64,000 bases of DNA from Streptomyces sp. NBC_01445 (GCF_035918235.1 NZ_CP109485.1:1240001-1304000); one strand, 5' to 3'. Shown: positions 26,899 through 35,837, counted from the stretch's first letter. Translations and numbers: made by a program. Notes: generated by a model not told the origin, from the letters alone.

Positions 26899-29574
26899 AT
26901 GCTGTGCGCCCCTGTAGATCTGCGGACCGACACGCTGGACAGTCCGTTGTGCATCGGCAGTCGAAGTCCGGAGTTCGCATGGCGGCTGCCTGCCGGGAGC
27001 GAGGCCCAAGCCGCCTACCAAGTACAGGTGACCGCTGGGGACGGTTCCGCCGCGGGTGAGCCGGCTTGGGACAGCGGCCGGGTGACCGGCACGGAGCCCT
27101 TCGGTGTCACGTACGAGGGCACGTCGCTGATGTCGTGCCGGCACTACGGGTGGCGGGTGCGCGTGTGGTCCGGGACGGAGCAGGATCCCGGTCCTTGGAG
27201 CGAGTACGCATCGTTCGAGACGGGCGTACTTGACCCGGAGCGCTGGGCCGCACGCTGGGTGAGCGGGCCCGCTCCTGCGGCGAAGACCGACTATCGCGTG
27301 CTGTACCTGCGTGCCACGGTCGATCTTCCCGCACCCGTGGTTCGGGGCCGGGCCTACGTCTCCGCGCTGGGCTGGTACCGCTTCTTCGTCAACGGACATG
27401 ACCTCACGGGCCCGGCGCTGGTGCCGCGCTGGACTCCGTTCGACCAGTACGTGGAGTACCAGGCGTATGACGTAACGGAAGCCTTCCGCGCCGGCGGCAA
27501 CGTGGTGTCGATGGCGGTCGGGGACGGTAGGTTCCGCGGGGCCAACGGGCTCACCGGGAAGCAGGCCGTCTACGGCGACCGGACCGCGGGCCTCGTCCAG
27601 GTGCATCTCGATCTGGAGGACGGCAGCACAGTCACGGTCGTCAGCGACGGATCCTGGCAGGTCGGGACCGGGCGCATCAGCGCTGCCGACCCGATGTTCG
27701 GCGAGCGGGTCGACCTGCGCGTACCCGATGAGGACTGGCTGACGTCATACGCACTACCAGCCCGGTTCGGGCCCGCCGAGGTACTCGACGACCGGCGCAC
27801 GCTGATCGCCGAGGACGTTCCCGCGGTGTGCGAAATCGAGCGGCTCTCACCTCGCACCATCAGCCGGGCGTCTTCGGGTAGGCAGATCGTCGACTTCGGG
27901 CAGAACTTCGCTGGCGTGGTGCGCATCCGACTTCCCGCAGGACCCGGGACCACCGTCCGCCTGACGCACAGCGAGGTCCTGCGCAAGGACGGCGAGCTGG
28001 ACATCGACTACATCCACGGACTTCCCGTGAACCGCTGGTACCAGCGCGACGAGCTCCTTCTCGGCGACGAAGCAACCTGGTGGTCCCCCTGGTTCACCAT
28101 CCACGGATTCCGCTACGTCGAGGTCGACGGTCTGCCCGGCGACCTGAGTGCCCAAGACATCGAGGGCATCGTTCTTTCCTCGACGTTGCCGGACGCCGGA
28201 GGCTTCGACTGCTCCGACCAGCGGCTCGTCCGCCTTCGCCGCAACGTCTCCTGGTCACTTCGGTCGAACTTCACCGACACCCCGACGGACTGTCCAACCC
28301 GGGAACGCTCCGGCTGGACCGGGGACATCCAGGTCTTCGCCCCGACGTCCACCACGTTCGTCGACGTCCAAGCATATTTGCGCCGCTACCTGCGCAATCT
28401 GGCCGCAGAGCAACTGCCCGACGGTAGAGTGCCGGTCTTCGTTCCCGCTGAGGTCTCATCCTTCTCCGGAGGAATGGCCAAACTGATGCGCATGGTGGCG
28501 CAGTCGGCCGGCTGGGGAGACGCCGCCGTACTGCTGCCCTGGACGCTCTACCGGTATTACGGCGACCGGTCCGTCCTGGAGCGGCAGTACCCGAGCATGA
28601 CCGCATGGGTCGATCAACTGACCCGCCGGGCTCGTGAGAAGCGGCGCATCAACCGGCGCCTGCGCGGCAGCGCGAACCCTGACGTCGACCCCTTCCTGCT
28701 GGACACCGGCTTTCACTTCGGCGAGTGGCTGCGTCCAGGGCAGGGCTTCGCCGCGTCGATTCTCGACAGCATGCGGCACAGCCCGGTGACGGCCACCGCC
28801 TACTTCGAGCACTCCGCGCGCACTCTGTCCGACATCGCGACTGTCCTCGGCCGCGACGCCGATGCCACCCGCTACCGGGAACTCGCGGACCACACGCGCA
28901 GCGCGTGGCGGGCGGCCTTCCTGCACGACGACGGCCGTGTCGGAACCGACCGCCAGGACGACTACGTCCGCGCCCTCGCCTTCGGCCTGCTGGAACATGA
29001 CGAACGGCCCGCGGCCGTCGACCGACTGGTCGCGCTCATCGAGGAAGCCGATGACCACCTGGCCACCGGCTTTCTCTCCACGCCGATGCTGTTGCCGGTC
29101 CTCGTCGACGCAGGCCGGCCCGACGTTGCCTGGCGTCTGCTGTTGCAAACCACTACGCCGTCCTGGCTGTACCAGGTCGAACAGGGGGCGACCACCGTCT
29201 GGGAGACCTGGAACGGATACAACACGAAGGGGGAAGCAAAAGAGAGCCACAACCACTACGCCTTCGGTGCGGTGGTCGGCTTCCTCACCGAATACGTCGC
29301 CGGGCTGTCGCCGGCTGAACCGGGCTACCGCGTGTTCGACGTCTGTCCACTGGTGGGCGGCGGGCTGACCTCCGCCCGCGCCGAGGTGCAGACACCCTAC
29401 GGCGCCGCCTCCAGCAGCTGGGTCGCAAGCGAGAGCAAGGTGACATTGGAGGTCACGGTTCCCCCAGGCAGCACCGCGCGCGTGCACACCGGCACCGGTA
29501 ATCCCCCGCAGGAGCTCCGTAGTGGTACGCACACGGTGGTCTGGCCTCGCGCCGAGAAGAGGGGCCAGGGCTGA
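26899..29574 (+). CDS. GH78 alpha-L-rhamnosidase
   Basis: An 891-residue glycoside hydrolase family 78 enzyme that releases terminal alpha-L-rhamnose from plant glycosides or polysaccharides by an inverting mechanism. Order: N-terminal Fn3-like strand region (VDLRTDTLDSPLCIG ...), carbohydrate-binding-like domains (SALGWYRFFVNGHDLTG), then the (alpha/alpha)6 barrel with the signature FTDTPTDCPTRERSGWTGD, containing the expected general acid and substrate-binding acidic residues, and the later WETWNGYN and ESHNHYAFGAVVGF segments. ATG at 26899 has AAGGAG six bases upstream; an ATG 15 bases earlier lacks one. No signal peptide, so the substrate is probably imported. Divergent from, and probably repressed by, the LacI regulator. 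Confidence 0.93.
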   Translation: MLCAPVDLRTDTLDSPLCIGSRSPEFAWRLPAGSEAQAAYQVQVTAGDGSAAGEPAWDSGRVTGTEPFGVTYEGTSLMSCRHYGWRVRVWSGTEQDPGPWSEYASFETGVLDPERWAARWVSGPAPAAKTDYRVLYLRATVDLPAPVVRGRAYVSALGWYRFFVNGHDLTGPALVPRWTPFDQYVEYQAYDVTEAFRAGGNVVSMAVGDGRFRGANGLTGKQAVYGDRTAGLVQVHLDLEDGSTVTVVSDGSWQVGTGRISAADPMFGERVDLRVPDEDWLTSYALPARFGPAEVLDDRRTLIAEDVPAVCEIERLSPRTISRASSGRQIVDFGQNFAGVVRIRLPAGPGTTVRLTHSEVLRKDGELDIDYIHGLPVNRWYQRDELLLGDEATWWSPWFTIHGFRYVEVDGLPGDLSAQDIEGIVLSSTLPDAGGFDCSDQRLVRLRRNVSWSLRSNFTDTPTDCPTRERSGWTGDIQVFAPTSTTFVDVQAYLRRYLRNLAAEQLPDGRVPVFVPAEVSSFSGGMAKLMRMVAQSAGWGDAAVLLPWTLYRYYGDRSVLERQYPSMTAWVDQLTRRAREKRRINRRLRGSANPDVDPFLLDTGFHFGEWLRPGQGFAASILDSMRHSPVTATAYFEHSARTLSDIATVLGRDADATRYRELADHTRSAWRAAFLHDDGRVGTDRQDDYVRALAFGLLEHDERPAAVDRLVALIEEADDHLATGFLSTPMLLPVLVDAGRPDVAWRLLLQTTTPSWLYQVEQGATTVWETWNGYNTKGEAKESHNHYAFGAVVGFLTEYVAGLSPAEPGYRVFDVCPLVGGGLTSARAEVQTPYGAASSSWVASESKVTLEVTVPPGSTARVHTGTGNPPQELRSGTHTVVWPRAEKRGQG

Positions 29575-29967
29575 ACCCCAGCCGTTCCGCCACGACTGCG
29601 GGCGGCGGTGTGGCTCCGGTGGGCAAGTCGCCGGCCGACAGCTCCCCGTCCGCTTCGGAGGTCGCCTTCGAGGTTCCGCCACGACTGCCTGAGCCGATAC
29701 GCGACCAGGTACTCGCAGCAGGGCGGCGCGCCACCGTCCTACCGAAGAAGGTTGCCGCAGACGTCGACGCGACCACCACTGAACCGGGCGATGTTCCCAC
29801 GCCGTGACCGGCCCGCCGGAGCCGCAGCCGCCGTGCGGTACCGCTTGGCACCCGCACACGCGCACCCCGCCCCGTTCCACGATGCTGTCGCCGTCACGGC
29901 TCTGCACGAGGCGGGTGACATCAAGGACGGCGTTGGGCGTTGGTCGGTGTCAGCGCAGCCGGCGGCG
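29575..29967. other. Gap between rhamnosidase and TetR gene
   Basis: About 390 bases between converging genes. A 65-codon plus-strand frame at 29610-29807 (FEVPPRLPEPIRDQVLAAGR) is weakly protein-like, without ribosome site or family. No strong terminator is seen. Confidence 0.4.
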
Positions 29968-30630
29968 CTACGACCGCAGCAGGTACCGGCATGCCATGTC
30001 GCTCAGGGAGGCGAGGAAGGTGTCCTCGTCGGCCTCGGAGCCGGCGATGGCCGGACCGTAGGCCACGCGAACGACGAGCGAAGAGAACAGGACGGTGTAA
30101 GCGGCCCGGACGGCCGACTCCGGATCGTCGTGGTCCAGGTGGTCCCGGACCTCGAGCAGGACGCCGGCGAAGAGTCGGCCGAGCTCGGCGCTGTAGGTCG
30201 CGCCCCGCCGGTGGACCTCCGGGTGTGCCCCCGAGATGAGGATCACCGACCGCAGCAATGGAGCGTGCCGGGCGAAGATGCCGGCGACCGCCCGCACCGC
30301 GCGGTCCACCAGCCGGTCGGGGGCCAGGCCCCGCCAGTGGTCCGCGTCGGCGAAGACCCCCTGGTCGGCCCGGACACGGGCCAGCCCGTGCTCGTAGACA
30401 GCGAGGAACAGGGCGTCCTTGCTGTCGGTCCGTGCATAGATCGCGCGCGGCGCCACCTGGGCACGGTCGCAGACCGCCGCGATGGTGAATGCCTCGTACC
30501 CACCCTCCGCCAGCAGTGCCACCCCGGCGTCGAGCACCCGGGCCCAGGCTTCACGGCTGCGCCTCTGCAGCGGCGGCCTGATCGCGAGGGGATCGCCAGC
30601 GCCGTTGTCAGCCGATGTGGACGACGTCAC
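29968..30630 (-). CDS. TetR-family transcriptional regulator
   Basis: A 220-residue TetR-type repressor. The N-terminal helix-turn-helix is clear: RVLDAGVALLAEGGYEAFTI followed by AAVCDRAQVAPRAIYARTDS (about residues 30-70). The rest is a helical ligand-binding and dimerisation domain. GTG 30630 is chosen because AGGGG lies eight bases upstream; an upstream TTG at 30657 is possible. It is divergent from the monooxygenase genes at 30761 onward, with a 16-bp palindrome in between, so it probably represses that operon and itself. Confidence 0.9.
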   Translation of the reverse strand: MTSSTSADNGAGDPLAIRPPLQRRSREAWARVLDAGVALLAEGGYEAFTIAAVCDRAQVAPRAIYARTDSKDALFLAVYEHGLARVRADQGVFADADHWRGLAPDRLVDRAVRAVAGIFARHAPLLRSVILISGAHPEVHRRGATYSAELGRLFAGVLLEVRDHLDHDDPESAVRAAYTVLFSSLVVRVAYGPAIAGSEADEDTFLASLSDMACRYLLRS

Positions 30631-30673
30631 CGATGGGTCCCCTCCGATGCGCGGCAACAGCCGCCGAACAGTC

Positions 30674-30701
30674 TTGACAGAACCGTAGCAGGCGCTATCG
30701 T
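30674..30701 (+). promoter_or_regulatory. Promoter of the monooxygenase operon
   Basis: TTGACA (30674-30679) and TATCGT (30696-30701), 16 bases apart, upstream of the ABM-domain gene. The predicted start falls just before or within the TetR palindrome. Confidence 0.6.
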
Positions 30702-30712
30702 CTCAGCTTAAC

Positions 30713-30728
30713 CGTAGTGCTCACTACG
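30713..30728. promoter_or_regulatory. Probable TetR operator
   Basis: Palindrome CGTAGTG-CT-CACTACG, perfect 7-bp arms, placed immediately downstream of the -10 box, where a bound repressor would block transcription. A looser related pair (CGTAGC...GCTATCG) overlaps the promoter. Confidence 0.7.
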
Positions 30729-30760
30729 CTTTGGCCATCTTCCACCATCGGAGGACAGTC

Positions 30761-31048
30761 GTGCTGATCGTGATCGGCAGTGCCCGTGCCCTTCCCGGAC
30801 GCCGTGCCGACCTGGTGTCGGCCACTCGCGCCGTCACCTCGCAGACCCGTGACGACCAGGGGTGCGAGTCCTACGGCTTCTACGCCGATCTGGCCGACGA
30901 GGACGTGATCCTGAGCCTGGAGGTGTGGCGCGACCAGGCCGCCCTCGATGCGCACATGGACCACCCGCACACCCAAGAGTTCCTGGCCGCTGCGGGCCCG
31001 TTGATCGACGGCACGCCAACGATGCGCTTCCACACCGTCGCCGGCTGA
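30761..31048 (+). CDS. ABM-domain (antibiotic biosynthesis monooxygenase-like) protein
   Basis: A 95-residue dimeric alpha/beta-barrel protein of the ABM/quinol monooxygenase superfamily. It shows an N-terminal strand (VLIVIGSARALPGRRAD), GCESYGFYADLADEDVILSL, EVWRDQAALDAHMDHPHTQE and a final strand. Some members oxygenate quinols or aromatic polyketides without cofactors. GTG 30761 has GGAGGA five bases upstream; the in-frame start 30 bases earlier has none. It lies 36 bases before the flavin monooxygenase in the same operon, so the two probably act on the same aromatic compound. Confidence 0.88.
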   Translation: MLIVIGSARALPGRRADLVSATRAVTSQTRDDQGCESYGFYADLADEDVILSLEVWRDQAALDAHMDHPHTQEFLAAAGPLIDGTPTMRFHTVAG

Positions 31049-31084
31049 TCCCTTCCCCACCGCTGCATCTCGACGAGGAGAACC

Positions 31085-32323
31085 GTGAGCGTCCCCGCAA
31101 CGAAGCGAGGCCGGGTCGCCGTCATCGGCGCCGGTCCGGCCGGCATGGCCACCGCCCTGTCGGTCCACCAGGCCGGCCACGACGTCGTCCTCCTGGAGCG
31201 CTACCCGCAGGCCCGGCCGGCCGGCAACATCCTCAACCTGTGGCCGCCGCCGATCAAGGCGCTCGGCCTGCTCGGCGTCGACATCGCCGACCTGGGCGCC
31301 CCCTGCTATTCGGAGTTCCGCTCCGCGAAGGGCCGCACCCGGGTCCGGGTCAACCTGCCCGAGCACACCGTCGCCGACTACGGGGGCGGCTTCATCGGAC
31401 TGCTGCGCCCGGAGCTCTACCAGCGGCTGCTCGCTGCGATGCCGCCCGGTGTCCTGCAGCTCAACCGCACGGTGGAGAGCTTCGACCAGGACCAGACCGG
31501 CGTCCGGTTGAAGATGGCCGACGGCAAGACCATCGAGGTCGACGTGCTCGTCGGCGCCGACGGCATCGACTCGCTGGTCCGTCGGACGCTGTGGGGCGAC
31601 TCGCCCAAGCGGGAGCACAACCTGCACATCTTCGGCGGATTCACCTTCGACGAGGACGTCGTCGCGGACCGGGGGTTGTGCATCGTCTCCCACAGCCGGA
31701 CGGTGCAGGGCAGCTGGACCTCGATCCGACACAAGGGCCGCCACGGGTTCCAGTGGTGGGTGCTGGGCGCACACGACGCCGCCACCACCTTCGACGGCGA
31801 CCTGCACGCCACCGCGACGGCGATGGGCGCGGAGTTCGCCGCCCCGCTGCCGCAGCTGATCGCCGCGACCGAGCCGGGCAACGTGCAACGCTGGGTGCTG
31901 CGCGACCGCAAGCCGCTCAAGCAGTGGTCCAAGGGCCGGGCGACCCTCGTCGGTGACGCCGCGCACCCGACCTCCCCCTATGCCGCTTACGGCGCGGGGA
32001 TGGCGACCGAGGACGGGTACTACCTGGGCCGCCGACTGGCCGGGCTCGACCTGAGCGACCACACCGCCGTCCGGGCCGCGCTCGACGCCTTCGAGGCCCC
32101 GCGCAAGCCGCACACCGCCCGCCAGGTGCAGCAGGCTTACATCCTGGGGAAGGTCTTCCACCACACCCCGGGTCCCCTGCAGAGGGTGCGGGACACAGTC
32201 CTGGACCGGACTCCCTTCCTGCAGAAGGTGGCCGGCGAGTCCTCTCCCGGCGAGATCCTGGCCCAGATCGCCGCGATCGACGAGGCCGAGAAACGATTCG
32301 TCGCCGTGCGCGCTGGGGCGTGA
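31085..32323 (+). CDS. FAD-dependent aromatic monooxygenase
   Basis: A 412-residue class A flavin monooxygenase, probably hydroxylating an aromatic or related ring with NAD(P)H and oxygen. Motifs: GXGXXG in VAVIGAGPAGMATAL (near residue 12), the DG motif VGADGIDSLVRR (near 160), and the GD motif TLVGDAAHPTSPYAAYGAGM (about 290-310), followed by EDGYYLGRRLAG. GTG start at 31085 has AGGAG four bases upstream. Second gene of the TetR-controlled operon. It is related to, but distinct from, the flavin monooxygenase at 40397. Confidence 0.92.
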   Translation: MSVPATKRGRVAVIGAGPAGMATALSVHQAGHDVVLLERYPQARPAGNILNLWPPPIKALGLLGVDIADLGAPCYSEFRSAKGRTRVRVNLPEHTVADYGGGFIGLLRPELYQRLLAAMPPGVLQLNRTVESFDQDQTGVRLKMADGKTIEVDVLVGADGIDSLVRRTLWGDSPKREHNLHIFGGFTFDEDVVADRGLCIVSHSRTVQGSWTSIRHKGRHGFQWWVLGAHDAATTFDGDLHATATAMGAEFAAPLPQLIAATEPGNVQRWVLRDRKPLKQWSKGRATLVGDAAHPTSPYAAYGAGMATEDGYYLGRRLAGLDLSDHTAVRAALDAFEAPRKPHTARQVQQAYILGKVFHHTPGPLQRVRDTVLDRTPFLQKVAGESSPGEILAQIAAIDEAEKRFVAVRAGA

Positions 32324-32388
32324 CGGCGCCGGGCGGGCTCGAGCGCATCGTCGGCCGGCCGCTCGGCGACTACATCGCGCACCCGTAA
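32320..32388 (+). pseudogene. Short tail, possible NmrA-like C-terminal remnant
   Basis: A 22-codon frame overlapping the monooxygenase stop by GTGA: it contains GGLERIVGRPLGDYIAHP and a TAA stop. This resembles the last residues of NmrA/atypical SDR proteins, which end in a similar GRPxxxYxA pattern. It may be the end of a deleted gene or a genuine micro-ORF; evidence is slight. Confidence 0.3.
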
Positions 32389-32440
32389 ACGACCGTCAGA
32401 TCCCTTCCCCATCGCGCACCACTACCTCCTGAGGAATCTC

Positions 32441-33295
32441 ATGTTCGCGAAAATCAACGGTACTGATCTCTTCTTCGATGTCGTCGGATCGGGCCTCTCC
32501 GTAAGGGAGAAGAGCCTCGAACCGAAGCCGGTGCTGTTCGTTCACCACGGGGGCCCGGGCGGCGATCACAGCCATTTCCGGCCATGGCTCGACGGCCTGC
32601 AGGACACGGCACAGATCGTCTACTTCGACCACCGGGGCACAGGACGATCCGGCCGCGCGGACGTCAGCACCTACACGCTGGAGCAGATGGCCGACGACAT
32701 AGAGGCGCTGAGGCTCTATCTCGGTATCGAGGCGCCTGTGCTGCTTGGCGCTTCATTCGGCGGCATGGTCGCTCTGCAGTACGCCATCCGCCATCCCGAT
32801 TCGCTGTCGAAGCTGATCCTGGTCGACACGGCACCGAGCAACGACTATCACGCGCTCTCCATGAAACAAGTTGCGAAGGTGGCCAGCGCAGAGCAGATGG
32901 AGATGCTCAAGGACCTGTTCGCGGGGACCATCACCCCTGAGAGGTACGCCAGGTGGGCAGAGGTCGTCGGCCCCCTCTACTACCGCACGGTCCCGCCGCT
33001 GGCCGAAAGGGAAGCTGTGGACGCACGCGTCATAGCCGGACCCGAAGTGGCCGAACAGGTCCTGAAGAACGAACTTCCCCTCTATGACGTCCGTGCACAG
33101 CTGGGCGCCATTCACATCCCAACGCTTGTCGCCACGGGCAGGCACGACTGGGTCACCCCGCCGTCGCAGTCGGAAGAGATCGTGAAGGGGATTCCCCACG
33201 CGGACTTGCACATCTTCGAGAACTCGGGACACAACCCCTTGGTGGAAGAGACCCACGAATTCCTCGAGACCATCGCCCGATTCATTCGGTCGTGA
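32441..33295 (+). CDS. Alpha/beta hydrolase, proline iminopeptidase-like
   Basis: A 284-residue alpha/beta hydrolase. It has the oxyanion-hole motif FVHHGGPGGDHS typical of the proline iminopeptidase/S33 group, FDHRGTGRS, the nucleophile elbow GASFGGMVALQ, the acid in VATGRHDWVTPP and the histidine in ENSGHNPLVEE. ATG 32441 has TGAGGA about ten bases upstream. It opens a patch (32.4-35.7 kb) that looks less GC-rich than the genes around it, which suggests separate acquisition. Downstream neighbours are an esterase and an amidohydrolase, so hydrolysis of an ester or amide substrate is likely. Confidence 0.9.
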   Translation: MFAKINGTDLFFDVVGSGLSVREKSLEPKPVLFVHHGGPGGDHSHFRPWLDGLQDTAQIVYFDHRGTGRSGRADVSTYTLEQMADDIEALRLYLGIEAPVLLGASFGGMVALQYAIRHPDSLSKLILVDTAPSNDYHALSMKQVAKVASAEQMEMLKDLFAGTITPERYARWAEVVGPLYYRTVPPLAEREAVDARVIAGPEVAEQVLKNELPLYDVRAQLGAIHIPTLVATGRHDWVTPPSQSEEIVKGIPHADLHIFENSGHNPLVEETHEFLETIARFIRS

Positions 33296-33297
33296 GA

Positions 33298-33436
33298 CAA
33301 GGGAATCGCGTGAACGCGGTTCCCTGACATGGGGTCAGGTGCAGTGGCCGAAGCCGGCCTCGTCGAATACCCCCGCATCGTGGCCGTCGGACGAGCCATC
33401 ACCATGTCCGGCGGCCACGGTCACTTCACAGGAGCA
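33298..33436 (+). pseudogene. Decayed copy of the amidohydrolase at 34489
   Basis: Two pieces match the downstream gene. 33298-33327 copies its leader and first codons (both have GTGAACGCGGTT or ATGAACGCGGTT followed by TCCCTGA), and 33341-33436 encodes AVAEAGLVEYPRIVAVGRAI then TMSGGHGHFTG, parallel to AVEAGLVEGPRIVAAGRVI and TMTGGHGHFMG in the intact enzyme. The sequence between is deleted and the C-terminal two thirds are absent. Confidence 0.75.
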
Positions 33437-33480
33437 CTCGAAGCCTCGAGGGCTCACACCGAATGCGAAGGAGCAACGTT

Positions 33481-34437
33481 ATGACTCGAGTTCCGTATGA
33501 TGCCGAGCTGCAGTCCGCGGCCGAGCAGTTCATGGAGACCTACGGTCCGACCATGCCCGCTCACGTTGTCCCCTTCGCGCGGTCCCTTTTCGAACAGCAG
33601 GTGCCGGGACTGGACGAGCTCGTCGCCAGTCGCCAGGTCGCGGCACGCACCGTCAATGTCCCAGGTGATGAAAGTGGTCCCGCATCCGCCGTGACCATCT
33701 TTTCGCCGGAGTCGCCCGCCGCTGGTGGCGGAGTGTTCTACATCCATGGTGGAGGGATGGTGATGGGGCATCGGCTGGGCGGCGCGGACGAACTCGTAGC
33801 CTTGGTAGAGCAGTTGCAGGTGCCGGTTATCACCGTCGATTACCGGCTTGCACCGGAGGATCCGTATCCGGCGGCCGCGAACGACGTACGACGTACCTGG
33901 CTCTGGGTGGTTGAACATGCTGCTGAGCTCGGCGTTGACCCAAGCAGCCTGATACTCATGGGCGGAAGCGCCGGCGGAGGGCTGGCGGCCGGACTGGCTC
34001 TGCGTCTACGGGACGAGAAAATGCAGACGCCTCTGGCGGTCTGCCTGCTCTCACCGATGCTCGACGACCGGAATGAATCCGTTTCCAGCCACGACTACGA
34101 TGGCACCTCGTTGTGGGACCGCGGCTCCAACCTGATGGGATGGGACGCCCTCCTGGGTGCGGAGCGGTCAACGGTTTCCGACTACGCGGCACCAGCACGC
34201 GCCACCGATCTCTCCGGGCTGCCGCCTACCTATCTTGAAGTCGGTTCGTCCGAGGTATTTCGCGATGAGGTCAATGAATTCGCATCGCGACTGTGGGCCG
34301 CAGGAAACCTGGCCGAACTGCACGTGTGGGCCGGCGGTTTCCACGGCTTCTCCACCTTCGTGCCACAAGCACGGGTGAGCGTGGCATCCCTGACCACTCG
34401 CACCGATTGGCTGCGCCGGATACTCCTGTCCCGATAA
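33481..34437 (+). CDS. HSL-family alpha/beta hydrolase (esterase)
   Basis: A 318-residue hormone-sensitive-lipase-type esterase: oxyanion-hole HGGGMVMGH, VDYRLAPEDPYPAAANDV, nucleophile GGSAGGGLAAG, acid in the SSEVFRDEVNEFA region and catalytic histidine in AGGFHGFST. ATG 33481 has AAGGAG eight bases upstream; an in-frame start 18 bases earlier has none. It lies between the decayed and the intact copies of an amidohydrolase, in the less GC-rich patch, so the esterase and amidohydrolase were probably acquired together. Likely a cytoplasmic carboxylesterase; no signal peptide. Confidence 0.92.
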   Translation: MTRVPYDAELQSAAEQFMETYGPTMPAHVVPFARSLFEQQVPGLDELVASRQVAARTVNVPGDESGPASAVTIFSPESPAAGGGVFYIHGGGMVMGHRLGGADELVALVEQLQVPVITVDYRLAPEDPYPAAANDVRRTWLWVVEHAAELGVDPSSLILMGGSAGGGLAAGLALRLRDEKMQTPLAVCLLSPMLDDRNESVSSHDYDGTSLWDRGSNLMGWDALLGAERSTVSDYAAPARATDLSGLPPTYLEVGSSEVFRDEVNEFASRLWAAGNLAELHVWAGGFHGFSTFVPQARVSVASLTTRTDWLRRILLSR

Positions 34438-34488
34438 GCCTCACTGACGCATCGAAAGATTCACTCGGGCGTAAGGCAAGAGAATCAA

Positions 34489-35703
34489 ATGAACGCGGTT
34501 TCCCTGATCACAAACACCCACCTCATCGATGGACTCGGAGGCGCTCCCCAAACCGGCACCAGTGTCCTGATCGACGCAGGCCGCATCGCCTGGATCGGTC
34601 CGGACGAGAACGCCCCTTCCATCGGCGACAAGCCCGCAATCAACGGCCATGGGCACTCTCTGATCCCCGGCCTCATCAACTCTCATGTCCACTTGGCGAA
34701 TGATGGCTCCGCCGATCTCTTCGAGCAGGTTGTCAACGACAGCCTGCCGATTGCCTCACTCCGCGCCGCTCAGAACGCCCGTTACACGCTTGCATGCGGC
34801 GTCACCACCGTGCGCGACTGCGGTGCGGCGAACGGAATAGTCATCGAGTTGGGCAAAGCGGTCGAGGCCGGCCTTGTCGAAGGTCCCCGGATCGTGGCAG
34901 CCGGCCGGGTCATCACCATGACGGGCGGCCACGGTCACTTCATGGGACGGGAAGCGGATGGTATAGATGCCATCCGCCACGCGGTCCGGGCGGAGATCAA
35001 GGGAGGCTCTCAGTTCATCAAGGCCATGGCCACGGGCGGTGTCCTGACGCCCGGAGTTCGCCCGACCCAGACCGCGTTGCTTGCCGAGGAACTGCGCACA
35101 GTAGTGCAGGAAGCTCATAACGCCGGGAAGCGAGCTGCTACACACGCGATCGGCCGGCAGGGAATCAAGAACGCACTCGACGCCGGCGTGGATTCAATCG
35201 AGCACGGCTATCACCTCGACGAGGAGCTCTTCACCCAGGCGATCGATCAGGGCACCTTCCTTGTGCCAACTCTTCTCGCGGTCGATGGAATTGCCGAATT
35301 CGGGCCAGCCGGGGGCAGTCCGGGGTGGATGATCGACAAAGCGATATCGGAGCGCGATCGTAGCCGCGAGATGTTCCGCGCGGCTGTCCAGGCCGGGATG
35401 CGCGTCGCGGCCGGCACTGATGCCGGGACTCCCTTCAATCGTCATACCGACCTCCCCAAGGAGCTCGCGGTGATGGTCGCGATTGGCATGACGCCGATGC
35501 AGGCTCTCCTGGCGGCGACAGCGAATGCTGCCGCAAATCTTGATCTCCTCGACGAGATCGGCACCATCGAGGTGGGAAAGGCCGCTGATCTCGTGTTGCT
35601 CGACGGGGACCCGCTCGAGGACATCGGCACTTACGGTCGACCGGTCCTGGTCGCGAAGGCCGGCGTCATTGCCCGCAACGACCTGATGGGAGCTGCACGT
35701 TGA
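34489..35703 (+). CDS. Amidohydrolase superfamily protein, imidazolonepropionase-like
   Basis: A 404-residue metal-dependent amidohydrolase. Metal-site motifs: INSHVHLAN (HxH) near residue 65, FIKAMATGG (bridging lysine region), ATHAIG and EHGYHLD (histidines) and AGTDAGTPF (catalytic aspartate) near 310. It ends with the composite-domain phrase GKAADLVLLDGDPLEDI. Family members cleave cyclic amides, imides, peptides or related bonds. ATG 34489 is used. It is 51 bases after the esterase stop. A decayed copy sits on the other side of that esterase. The stop overlaps a small frame leading to a second amidohydrolase. Confidence 0.9.
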   Translation: MNAVSLITNTHLIDGLGGAPQTGTSVLIDAGRIAWIGPDENAPSIGDKPAINGHGHSLIPGLINSHVHLANDGSADLFEQVVNDSLPIASLRAAQNARYTLACGVTTVRDCGAANGIVIELGKAVEAGLVEGPRIVAAGRVITMTGGHGHFMGREADGIDAIRHAVRAEIKGGSQFIKAMATGGVLTPGVRPTQTALLAEELRTVVQEAHNAGKRAATHAIGRQGIKNALDAGVDSIEHGYHLDEELFTQAIDQGTFLVPTLLAVDGIAEFGPAGGSPGWMIDKAISERDRSREMFRAAVQAGMRVAAGTDAGTPFNRHTDLPKELAVMVAIGMTPMQALLAATANAAANLDLLDEIGTIEVGKAADLVLLDGDPLEDIGTYGRPVLVAKAGVIARNDLMGAAR

Positions 35704-35837
35704 AGGAACTGACCGAACTCGGGGTGCTCGACATCCTCGACGCGGAGAGTGCCTACAACGATGCGGTGGCGGTGGCCGAATCGCTCGCGCCGCTGGCCGT
35801 GTCCGCCCTGCACGACCTGGAGAAGGAGAACCGGTGA
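35700..35837 (+). CDS. Small coupled ORF of 45 codons, possible gene remnant
   Basis: TTG 35700 overlaps the amidohydrolase stop (TTGA). The stop TGA 35835-35837 overlaps the next start (GTGA). The peptide starts KELTELGVLDILDAESAYND and ends ALHDLEKENR, is acidic and helical, and looks like a genuine protein segment. It could be a small translated linker or the C-terminal rest of a deleted gene. No family recognised. Confidence 0.45.
   Translation: MKELTELGVLDILDAESAYNDAVAVAESLAPLAVSALHDLEKENR

Noticed and set aside
29610..29807. 65-codon frame after the rhamnosidase
   Set aside because: No ribosome site, mixed codon preference and no recognised family; kept only as a note.
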